Source: Cricetomys ansorgei
Lineage: Eukaryota; Chordata; Mammalia; Rodentia; Nesomyidae
Reading direction: 5' to 3'
Assembly: GCA_026225945.1 (NCBI GenBank)
Contig: JAMJFZ010003746.1
Span: forward strand, 3,654,501 to 3,718,500
Length of the DNA stretch: 64,000 bases
The position numbers and the translations under genes are program-made. A model generated the notes under the pieces. It saw nothing but the letters and a program-made list of their open reading frames with translations, was not told where the DNA came from and did not search any database. This document shows positions 52,201-62,279 of this stretch, one piece after another (position 1 is the first letter of the stretch; every line of letters starts with the position of its first letter).

Positions 52201-52360
52201 GATCTAGAAGTTTTATCTCCATGAATAAGAATTAGATGTACCTGAGGTTAGAAATGTGGGTAAAGAAGCAATTTAAGAAAACAGCCCACTGTACTGGGCC
52301 GGGACCTCTGACTAGTCATTTCCCGACCACGTCCAGTTACAAATGATGGCCACCAGAAGA
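49285..52360. other. Intron 1 segment, no recognisable gene
   Basis: Includes a CT-rich run at 49905-49940. Otherwise no repeat or exon I can name. Open frames near 50471-51208 lack similarity to known proteins. Confidence 0.5.
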
Positions 52361-52364
52361 TTCC

Positions 52365-52505
52365 TCCTCTTCTTTTTTGAGACAGGGTCTCATATGTTAG
52401 CCTTGGCTGGCCTGAAACTCGTATGTGGACCAGGCTGTTCTTGAACTCATAGAGATCCGCCTGGCTCTTCGGGGATTAAAGTCAGGCACCACCACACCGG
52501 GCTCC
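52365..52505 (-). mobile_element. B1 SINE
   Basis: 'ttttttgagacagggtctcatatg' to 'attaaagtcaggcaccaccacacc'. Confidence 0.85.
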
Positions 52506-53289
52506 AAAGGGATCCTTTTATGGGGACAGAGCACTCAGGTTTGAACCCAGGGCCTCTTATGCTAAGCATGCAGAGCGACACCCTCAGCTTCAGTTCAAGC
52601 ACCCTGACTTCCAGCACTAGGAAATCTTCTGCACGCTGCAGCTCTGCCCCATTGTTAAATGGACACATAGAGACCAAGTTCTTTTCTTTTGCAGGGCTTT
52701 CTCGGACAATCCCAGTGTTTTTGTGGGCAAGTGTTTCAACTACAAACACAGTCTTAAAAACAGGTCCCTGTGTGGGGTGAGGAGTGGCAACAGCAGTACT
52801 GTAGGCCACTTGGTTCTTTCCCTGAGCTCTGTGGGGTCACCTACATCGGCTGTTCCTGCCTATGACCGCATTGAAGCTCCAAGGCAGCAGGAAGCATCTA
52901 GCTCTCTAGGTGGTACTTAGGCCCTGAGTTATTTTTATAGTAGGACCCCTTGCCAGGGGCAGTGGGATGGAGGGGTAGAGCCCTTAGTACAACATGGCAT
53001 TGATTTAAAGTGTTAAGGAGCTGGTGTGTAGCTCAGAGTAGAGCATTTTACCTAGTTAGCAGACACCAGGTCTGGGTTAGACCCCCAGGACACACAAAGC
53101 ACACACACAGACCAGCACATAACACACAAACATATGTCTTATACACTAACCCAGAAGGCGTACAACACAGTTTTGTGGGGAAATTGCCACATGTAGTGAA
53201 AGTGAAGCCACTGAGCAAATATTTAGAGGAACATCAAGGAAACATGATGACTAACTGGATAGGATCCTGGAATAGAAAAAAAGGTATTT

Positions 53290-53480
53290 TTTAAAAATAT
53301 TTTATTTTATGTACATTGGTGTTTTGCCTGCATGTATGTCTGTGTGAGGGTGTCAGATCTCCTGGAACAGGAGTTACAGACAACTGTGAGCTGCCATGTA
53401 GATGCTGGAAATTGAGCCTAGGTCCTCTGGGAGAGCAACCAGTGCTCTTAACCACTGAGCCATCTTTCCAGCCCCAGAAA
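53290..53480 (-). mobile_element. B2 SINE (left arm of inverted pair)
   Basis: 'ttttattttatgtacattggtg' to 'ccactgagccatctttccagcccc'. Opposes the B2 at 53515. Confidence 0.93.
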
Positions 53481-53514
53481 AAAAGGTATTAAAAAGGAAA
53501 TCAAAATAAAATAT

Positions 53515-53735
53515 GGGGGAGGAAGGCTGGAAAGATAGCTCAGTGGTTAAGAGCACTGGATCTTCTGCCAGAGGACCTGGGTTCAATTCCTAGCACCCAC
53601 ATGGTAGTTCACAACTGTCTGTAACTCCACTCCCAGGGGATCTGACCTCTCTTCTGGCTTCTTGAGGCACCAGGCACACTATGGTGAAGATATTCATGCA
53701 GGGAAAACACTCATACACATAAAAATAAAGATAGG
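53515..53735 (+). mobile_element. B2 SINE (right arm of inverted pair)
   Basis: 'ggctggaaagatagctcagtggttaagagc' through 'cacatggtagttcacaactgtctg' to an AAATAAAG tail that becomes a GGTA/GATA microsatellite. Confidence 0.93.
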
Positions 53736-53778
53736 TAGGTAGGTAGGTAGGTAGATAGATAAATAGATAGATAGATAA
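53728..53778. repeat. (GGTA)n(GATA)n microsatellite
   Basis: Arises at the B2 tail. Confidence 0.93.
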
Positions 53779-53781
53779 GTA

Positions 53782-53880
53782 TAGGGCTGGCTGTAGCAAA
53801 CTGGTAGAACTCTTGCTTTCCGTGGATGAGGGCCTGGGTTCAATCCCCAGCATCACTGTAACAAACAAACAAACAAAAAA
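53782..53880 (+). mobile_element. ID-type SINE
   Basis: 'gggctggctgtagcaaactggtagaactcttgc' and 'gggttcaatccccagcatc', with a CAAA-rich tail. Confidence 0.8.
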
Positions 53881-53884
53881 ATGT

Positions 53885-54105
53885 GGACTTCAATTTTTTT
53901 AAGCAGGGTCTAATATATCCCAAGCTAGCTTCAACTCCCTACTTAGCTGAGGAAGACCTTGAACTTCTGGTCCTCCTGCCTCCACCTCTGAACTGCTGAG
54001 GTGACAGGAGTGAGCCACAGCACTCGGTTTATGAGAGTCAGGGATGCATCCTAGGCAGTGCTGCACCAGCGCTCTAGCAGCTGAGCTACGTCCCCAGCCC
54101 GATTT
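53885..54105 (-). mobile_element. B1-like and ID antisense fragments
   Basis: Diverged B1 complement followed by 'gcgctctagcagctgagctacgtccccagccc' (ID complement). Confidence 0.65.
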
Positions 54106-54299
54106 TAATTACCATCCTGATACTGGACCATCAGTTGAGACAAACACGCCTTTCTACTAAAGTAAAATGATATGAAAACTGGAAGGGATTTAAGACCTTT
54201 ATAGCTAAGGCATCTTTGTTTATGTCTTATAACTATAAAATTACTCTAAAATTAAGTTTATTTCAAAATACACCTATGTCTGTAAGTGCTAAGCATAGA

Positions 54300-54482
54300 A
54301 AATCTGAAAGGCAAGAGGGTACACACTTCTAATCTCAACAGTGGGGAAGCAGAGACAGGAGGATCCACCAGCCTGGTGTGCACAGCCAGTTCTAGGCCAG
54401 CCAGGGAGGCATGGAGAGACCCTGTCACAAAAGGAAAAGAAAGGAAGAAAAAAGGAAGGAAGGAAGGCAGGCAGGCAGGCAG
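54300..54482 (+). mobile_element. B1-like SINE with GGAA/GGCA tail repeats
   Basis: Diverged B1 body ending 'gagaccctgtcacaaaagg', then AAGG and CAGG units. Confidence 0.65.
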
Positions 54483-54869
54483 AAGACAAGCACATGAAAC
54501 CTCTGAAAAACCACTGTTTTTTATTTTGTATGGGTTTAGAGAGTTTTGTTTAGTATTTTGAGAGTGAGTCTAGCTATATAACCCACGCTGGAGTTGCATC
54601 GAGAGCCTCTTGCTTCATCTGCCTGCATCCTGACATGCCAGACATCACATAATTGTCTTTTTACTTTTGCATTATTTCTATTTATTCTTGCTTTTAAATA
54701 AAAACTGTGTATGCGTATTCAAGCAAATGGTCCTGGTGGAACTCAGAGCCACCACATATACTAAGTTCAAGCATTACCGTCTGGGGCCTGTCCTCAAACT
54801 CATAATCCCCCTGTCTCAGGCTATTGAGTGGCTGGTACTACAGATATGAACTACCATGCCCACATTAAA

Positions 54870-55040
54870 AACTTTTAAAGATTTATTTATGTATTTTATT
54901 TATGTGAATATTTTGTCTACATATATGCACACCAGTTATAGACGGTTGTGATCCACCATAATGATGTTGAGAATTGAACCCAGGACTTCTGGAAGAACAG
55001 CCAATGCTCTTAACCACTGAGCCATTCTTCCAGACCCTCA
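54870..55040 (-). mobile_element. B2 SINE
   Basis: 'aaagatttatttatgtattttattt' to 'cttaaccactgagccattcttccagacc'. Confidence 0.88.
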
Positions 55041-55074
55041 AATACATTTTTGTTTTGTTTTGGTTGGCTTAAAA

Positions 55075-55980
55075 AACAATTTTTTTCTTTTTTTTTGCTA
55101 GTGGGGATATAGGCCTGGTTGTGCCTAAGCTACACCTTTTGTCCTAACTGTGGGATGGGCTCTCACGAAGTTGCCCAGGCAGGCCTTGAACTTGTGATCC
55201 TCCTGCCTCAACCTCCAGAGTAGCTGGGCTTACAAACCTGCACCCCAATGCCCAGCAGTTTGGGTTTTGTTTTATTATTATCGTGTCTAGATGTGTGAGC
55301 ACAAGCATGCATGTATCATATGCATATGTGTGGGTCAGAGAACAACTATTTTTTTCCCCCAAGAGAACAACTTTTGGAAGTCAGTTTTTTCCTTCAACTA
55401 TGAACCCTAGGGATCTAATTCAGGTCTCCAGATTTACTCCACAAGCCCTTTCACCTGGTAAGCCATTTTGTTGGCCAATTTTGTTGTTGTTGTTTGATCT
55501 TTGTGTTTTTTGTTTATTTGTTTGTTTTTTGAGACATGGTTTCACTATGCAGCCCAGGCTGGCCTTGAATTTATAATCTTCTTGTCTCTGCCTCCTGAAT
55601 GCTTGGGATTACAGGCATGTGACACCCACCATACCTGACCTCAAAAATGTTTTGTGCTTGTTGCTGTTATGGTTTTTCAAGACACGGTTTCTCTGTTGTA
55701 ACTCTGGCTACCCTGGAACTCACTCTGAGACCAGGCTGGCCTTGAACTCACAGAGATTTGTCTGCTTCTGCCTCTCAAACTCAGGGTTTAGAGGCATGCA
55801 CTGCGATAGCCCAGCTGCAAATATTATAGTCTATTTTATTTGTTGTTGTTTGGTTTGGTTTGTTTGTTTTTCCATTAGATACAGAGTCTCATGTAGTCCA
55901 AAGCTGGCCTCAAATCCACCCCACAAACTTCCTGCCTCAGCCTTCCCAGTGCTGGGATTATAGCACTGCACAACGTTAGC
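55075..55980 (-). mobile_element. Antisense B1 cluster (four units)
   Basis: Units at about 55075-55255 (diverged), 55520-55640, 55660-55815 and 55855-55980, each with 'ccaggctggcctt' or a variant and 'tgctgggattat' or a variant. Confidence 0.8.
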
Positions 55981-56839
55981 CAGTGCATTCCATGATCCGA
56001 CACTAAACACACACAAATGAAAATTCCATGTTGCTAACATCACAGCTTCCTTTAAAACAATAAAGCACCTTTGGTGTATTCAAAGTAGTTCAGTCTCTAA
56101 AAGCCGAACCGCATTGAAAAATGTTAAGGGCTGTATCTCTGGGTTTACTCTGCTGTAACCTGCAGTGTTTCAGAGGTTAAGAAAAAGAGAGAGACAAGCT
56201 GGGCTTCAGTCTGGTCTCTGAGAAGAGCATGGTTGAAGCTTAACTGGCTCGGATCTATGCAAATGAAAGGAAAGGGAAAAAGATGGCTAGGGCTGCGAAT
56301 GGCAGGGCTCCCACTCGTCTGGTCTGGTCCTCCATGGGAGAGGTTGGAAGCCCCACACAGGCTCCACGCAGCTTTGTTTTTGGTCTTTGTTCTCTTCCTA
56401 TCAACCCAGCCGCAGGACAGTTTGAGAGGCAGACCTATTCAGACCCCTATCTCCCCAAAAGATAGCAACCCTAGCTCTGGGTAACGTGAAACAAGGGTCT
56501 TTGGGACACTCCCCACCGCAACAATGAAGTGTGGCGGGCAGACTACATCTCACAGGGCGGGAGTGTTCTCAAAACGGGCAGGAAAGTGTGAGAAAGGACT
56601 GCCATTGCAGAAGCCAAGCCAACAAAGGGGCAAATTTTTACCCACGAACATCTCAGCAAGAGTCAGTTCTTGATTTGGGGTTTATTCAAAAGCAGTTCTC
56701 CAAAGATAAAAAAATAAAAACTAGAAAGGAAGGGGTAAAAAAAAGAGGGAAGAACTTCTCTGATGAGTGGGGGCTGCAGTGTGGTCCAGGGTTGAAGATG
56801 AGAAAAAACGGGTCTCATGAGAGCCACTGTTCTGCCCTT

Positions 56840-56975
56840 CCTTCCTTCCTTCCTACCTTCCTTTCTTCTTTTTCTTCATCTTTTTTTTTTAAAACTCACT
56901 CTGTAGACCACCCTGGCTTCTCTCTGCCTCCTGAGTGCAGGGATTAAAAGTGTATACCACCATGTCCCTCTTGCT
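56840..56975 (-). mobile_element. (CTTC)n and B1 fragment
   Basis: CTTC units (56837-56875), then 'actcactctgtagaccaccctgg...attaaaagtgtataccaccatg', a 5'-truncated antisense B1. Confidence 0.8.
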
Positions 56976-56996
56976 GTCATTTCTTTAGGTGAGGTC

Positions 56997-57434
56997 TGTT
57001 GTGGTATGTTTAGTTGTGGATAATATCTTAGTTAAGATTGTCTCTTACTTGTTTACACTTCTGTGCCATCCCCAGCTTCCACCCTCCACAGGAGGTTCCT
57101 GTTATTTGTTGATTGAGGGTCTGTGTGAAAACAGGAAGAAAACACCTGGGGACGGAGGGGTGGAGCAAGGGGAAGTAGGGGTAGGAGGTGGAGGAGAGTA
57201 GAAAAAGAGCAGAGAGAGGAGACAGATGGCAGGGAACAAGGAGTAAGAAGCTAGCAAGCAGGAGAAGAACGAAGAGGAGAGCAATGGGGGAAGAAGCCAT
57301 TGGAGTAGAGCTCTCTGCCTAGCTGCCGGGGCATTAGAATTCCCTGAGATTTGACATAATTGGTGATTAATAAAAAGCATTGGAAATTTCAACGTCTGGA
57401 CACTCCGTTAAGCGCTCATAACTTTATTTTAACA
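56997..57434 (+). mobile_element. Solo LTR, copy 2 (perfect 6-bp target duplication)
   Basis: 438 bp, begins TGTTGTGG, ends TTTTAACA, with AATAAA in 'gattaataaaaagcattgg'. GAGGTC flanks it exactly (56991-56996, 57435-57440). Related to copy 1 at 39216-39663, most clearly over the last about 200 bp. ERVK-type by duplication length. No internal region. Confidence 0.88.
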
Positions 57435-57439
57435 GAGGT

Positions 57440-58023
57440 CAGCTTGTTGGCCATCTATATTATGGAAGTTTATTTTTAGTTGTGTTTAAGATAACTGTTT
57501 TCGTGTACTGCAGGAAAAAGAGGCCTTGGTGTTTTGTATTATTTGCAGGTGTTGGATTTTTGTGGGAGTTGTTTGATTGCTAATGATCTGCATGTGCTAT
57601 CAGTGGAACACCTGAGGAGTTCTGAAAGAATAAAAACAACTGAGCTCAGATGCTTGGGGTTCCACTGTCCAGTCTGGCACAGGCAGTGGTTCCCTCTGCT
57701 GAGGTCTGGCAGGGTTTACGTCTATGAAAGTGCCTCTTTGTCTGCTTTGGTGAGCAGCCACAGTAGGTCTATTGCTACACATCTATCCTTTTATTCACTA
57801 TTAGACATTAATTCATTCATTCAAGAAAGTTAAAACTCAAGCTGCTTCAAAGTTGATCATATAATTTAGTCATTGCATAATAACAGTGAATTCCTTATAA
57901 GACTGCCTATGAAAAGGGGGCGGGGTGAGGGGATAAGGGGGTTTTGAGGAAGGAGGGAGGTGTGAGGCTTAAGGGCGGGGCATTAGAAAAGAAATAGAAG
58001 ATATAATAACATGATTACTATAA

Positions 58024-58068
<45 letters not shown>

Positions 58069-59255
58069 GTTGGTGATCATACACAGGCCTCCTCCTGCAA
58101 GCAATCTACCACTAAGCTACACCTTAGTCCAGAATGTTCTTCAAGAATATTCTACAGAAGTGAGTGTTTAGTGTTCAACCACAAAAAATGGGCAACACTG
58201 TGAAGTCACGAAGATGCTAATTGGCTGGATTCAGCACTTCTGTAACAGATCTATTACCCGACAGATATAAATATAGTATAAACTAATAAGTAAACAACTG
58301 ATATGCAGTAATTAGAAGAGAACGGAGTTCAAGTAGGAGGGCAGCTTGGGTAGCAGACGTTAGATGCACCTGGTTGGGCTCTCTCTTGACGCCCTGGGAT
58401 TCTAAGCAGATGGAACTGTAGATTTAGAAACCAGGCCTCAATTTGCTTCTGGGCTTACCCTTGCTGCCATCTGCCCTGGGCATGGGGTGATCTGCTTCCT
58501 GTTTAGTGTCCTGCTGTCCCTTTAAAGGATGTGATCAGCAAGAAAATTAAATAATTTATTACGTGAGACTCGAGGTCAGGAGAGGAGGGGGTTACCACTT
58601 CAAACTCATTCTGCGTATTAGTTTCCAAAGACAGAGATCTCAAAAACCGACTTAACATTAACAACGTGAGCTCCATTCTAGCCTGTGCACAGAGTAGGTG
58701 CAACAGCTCCATCGAAGTTCACAGTCGGCACAAAGAGGGCAAAGCACAGAGCTGGCAGAACACCAGCTCTGTCTGGTGTCTGTGTGCTGCTTCAGCACAC
58801 ATCCTATCTACTGTGAAGGCAGCAGACCACCCTTCCCTCCCTTCCCATCGCCCACGATTCTGAAACTGACACTGGACGATGCCTCTTCCACCCCACACCC
58901 GTAATCACCACCTTCGGGCAGTTTTTGGAAACTGGGTGTCAGTGCTCCCAGACCAGGGGCTGCTGCACCTTCCCCAGAAGCCCCTCCCCCGCACTCTGTT
59001 CTGAGCTCTTTCTCTTCCCGGACTCATCCTTCCTTCCTTTTATCGACATTTTTTTCTTCCCCACAACTTTCAATCTGCTACATGCTTTATAAAATCAAGA
59101 CTTCCTGTCCACGAGCTGGGAGGATCTCTCTGTAAAAAGGGTAGAGGAGAGGAGCGTAAGAAAGGGGAGGGTGTGAGGGGTGTGAGGACTGGTATCACCC
59201 CTTCCCTCAGTGCATAAGAGCACTATTTTTATGTTTTGTTTCCTTTCTCCTTCGT
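57440..59255. other. Intron 1 segment with (TG)n
   Basis: Contains a TG microsatellite at 58027-58066. Otherwise unique-looking, with no exon recognised. Confidence 0.55.
58027..58066. repeat. (TG)n microsatellite
   Basis: About 20 perfect units. Confidence 0.96.
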
Positions 59256-59261
59256 TTTTGG

Positions 59262-59400
59262 TCTTGGGTTTTGGTTTTTCGAGACAGGGTTTCTTTGATG
59301 TAACGCTGGCTGTCCTGGAGCTCGCTCTGTAGACCCAGACAACTAACTGCCTGCCTCTGCCTCCCGAGTGCTGGGATTAAAAGCCTGTGCCCTTTTTGGT
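59262..59400 (-). mobile_element. B1 SINE
   Basis: 'ggtttttcgagacagggtttctttg' to 'gagtgctgggattaaaagcc', ending 30-40 bp before the retrocopy at 59437. Confidence 0.9.
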
Positions 59401-59436
59401 TTTTGCCACTGTTTTGTTTTCTAGCATTTGGCCTTG

Positions 59437-59851
59437 CCCTTCCCACTCCGGGTATTGTCGGGGAATCAGGCGCAGGGCCACCACCTTCGCCTGTGTCAGT
59501 CCCTGTAGCCGCCACCACCTTGTCCACCTACTCTTCATGGAGTAAACGCTTGGTGGCCTCAGCCTACAGGGACGCTGATCTCTACCTCCCCATTTGTCAG
59601 GAAGCTCTCCAAATACCACTGGTGTGGACAGTGGCCTGTCTGCATATCATCTCCACCTAGATGATGAGACCTAGTATCAAATTGCAGTTGAAGAATCTTT
59701 TCAAGCAAACATCTTAAGTATGTAGACATCTCTGCATTTTTGTACCTGCAAGGGCCATCTTTAAGAGGAAAGTATCATGACGACATTACCCTTCGGTAAT
59801 TTGATATACATGTTAATAAAATTAATTCAGTATATTGTGTTAAAAAAAAAA
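59437..59851 (+). pseudogene. Processed pseudogene (retrocopy), parent not identified
   Basis: The 415-bp insert runs from a pyrimidine-rich start through a G+C-rich 5' part to an A+T-rich 3' part with AATAAA in 'gttaataaaattaattcag' (about 59815-59821), then ten A. TTGGCCTTG occurs immediately before (59428-59436) and after (59852-59860), a 9-bp target duplication typical of L1-mediated retroposition. An ATG at 59536 is followed by a stop two codons later, and other frames are broken or unrecognised, so it looks like a dead copy of a short mRNA. I cannot name the parent. Confidence 0.75.
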
Positions 59852-59860
59852 TTGGCCTTG

Positions 59861-62150
59861 GGTGGCCATTTCTCTCACTATACTCTTTCCTCTGTAACAA
59901 ACTCTGCATTGTGGTGGGATGTGACATAAAAGAATCTCACCATCTGAAAGCTGCCTGCTCAATTATAAGGTTGAGCCACTAGATATAAAAGGCAGTTTGT
60001 GTTGTCATTCTGGCAAAATATTCTGGAGCACAAGAAATGGGCCACACCTGATGATCTTCGATGCGTGGCCTGGTGAGGTTGACTGACGTGCCAGAGACAG
60101 AGCTCACTCAGAGAGTGGCCACTGGCACCAGGGACCTTATCTGGGCTTGGCCATTTCTGAGGCTCACATCTTCTTGCTGAGCTTAGGTGTCCCTGTCTGA
60201 AAACCGGACCTAACAGGCCACTCCATAAAGGATCAGGGGAAAACTTTCCGAGAAGAACCATTGAGGCAGACAGGATCAGAACCTATCAGTGGAGACTCAG
60301 GGAAGGGCGAGCAGATGAGGGCGCGCACCCAAGTATCCTGGGTGCCCAGAGAAGCCGGTCCACAGTTCATTTATTCATTCTTCTCATAATACCCAGCTCC
60401 ACACCCTCCCCTGGGCTCCCTTCTTGGGCTTTCCTAATTTCCTGTCCCCAAGGCCCCTGGGCTCAACACCTCCACTTCACTCCACTGGGTGGAGTGTGGC
60501 TCCTCTTCACAGGCAAACCCTAAGCTCTCTGAGGGCAGGTTAGCCACCTCTGCCCCCTCCCTCAATGAGCAGCAGGATTGTTTAACCATAAGAGAGAGCA
60601 AAGGACAGATTCAACAAGCCCTCATGGAGGCTCACTGTGTGCTGGGCACTACTATGCTGATGTCATCTATCATCACTTTATCCCTGCCATGAAAGTGAAA
60701 GGGAGGGAAGGAAACTGAAATCCAATTTTAAAGGTAAAGAAAATCTTTTAAAAAAGAGATTTTCTTTCTCTTCTTTCTCTCCTAATTTCACCCAAGTGCA
60801 TCACAGAGCAGAGATTCAAAAGCTACTGCAAGCTTCACGGTTATCTCGTACACTCAATTCCTCCTTTTAATTGGTAATTGATGAATATCTACTGTGTGTC
60901 CTGCAGTTACACAATGAAGACACCCAAGACAAACAGACCTTGACCTCAAATTAGAGATAACAGACACGGAATCTGCGCATAGTCAAGAGGACTTAAATTC
61001 TAGTCTATAGTGTTGGGTTTTCTTTTCTCTTTCTGTGGTGCTGAAGACAGAAATCAGGGCCTTGAAAGTCTATGACTAAGCTATACCCCAGCCTGAATTT
61101 TCTTTTCCCTGAGCATGTGTTACATCCATGATTCTTCAAAGACGGAAGATGTTCTCCAGTTTCTAGGGGTGGGTAAGATTGTCAGAGGTTGGCAGATCCG
61201 GAAAGTGAGGTCTTCTGGGTGGACCGCAAACAGACCTGACTTTCTTATCTTTACAGTAAACAGTAAGAAGGAAGAAGCAGGACTTGGGGCAGGAGGGCAG
61301 GTGGAGTGAAAGAGGGAGAAGGCACTGAGCGGATCTCGCTGTGGCATCTCTCATCTGACAAGAAACACTTCCCCAAAGACCTCATTCACAGCTCCACACG
61401 GCAAGGAGTAAGCCTGAGGTTCATTTTGTAGGTCAGAAATCTGAGACACAGACAGGAAAGGGCTTTGTACAAGAGCCCGGGGAGGATTTGTCAGCTGATC
61501 GCAGGGAACTCTGGCTCCTAGGAAACGCAGAGTAAGGAGGGAGGAGGCAGTCAGAGGGAAGAGGGTATGAGTGGCACTGCCCGGTGGTGGAGAAAGCAGA
61601 CAGAGGGCAGGGAGAGTGCAGGGTGTGGCTGCTGAGTGGTGATGGGTGTGTAAGTGAGAAGAAGCAGGTATTCAGGGCTGTAAACCAGGGAAGCCTTGTG
61701 GTCAGGTGAGTCACTGTGTACACGCCCTACAATCCCTGGGATCTCAGTGCTGGGAAACCTTGGCTGGGAATGCAAGCCCAAAACTTCCTACTGTACGGCC
61801 TCTGTTGAAACACTAGAGGCATCTCCTCTTGGTAGCATTTCCTACTGAGGAACTTGTTTAACCAAACGGGGTGATCAAGGCTGCCATGTGGAAAGGATGT
61901 CACAGCCAAGGTGAAACAAGCAAGAAGCATCTGCATACCCGTTTCCTCATTGTCACCCCCACGCTGATGCTGAGGATGTCACTGAGGGCCTTGCAAGCAG
62001 TCTACTACCAAGCCTCGTCCCCCAGGCCTGCCATCCAAATTTGACTTCACTTGCCTTACACATCCTTCTTGGTCCCCCTCTTCCTCAGTCTTCACACTTT
62101 CTTTTCTTCTTACCTGTTTGCTTCCCCCCCACCCCCGCTTATATGTTCAT
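59861..62150. other. Intron 1 segment, weak MIR/L2/ID traces
   Basis: An ID complement at about 61030-61100 and MIR-like stretches near 60630-60680, 60870-60960 and 61390-61480. No exon. Open frames near 61115-61936 look like chance. Confidence 0.5.
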
Positions 62151-62154
62151 GTCT

Positions 62155-62275
62155 GCCTCTTTCTAGACAGGGTCTCACTGACCTGAAACTTGATACGTGG
62201 ATCAAGCTGGTCTTAAATTCGGAGATCCGTCTATACCAGGCTGCATCCAAGTCCTGGGTGTGTGCCAACACAGTT
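62155..62275 (-). mobile_element. B1 SINE, diverged
   Basis: 'ttctagacagggtctcactgacctgaaac' to 'caagtcctgggtgtgtgccaacac'. Confidence 0.65.
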
Positions 62276-62279
62276 CTTC

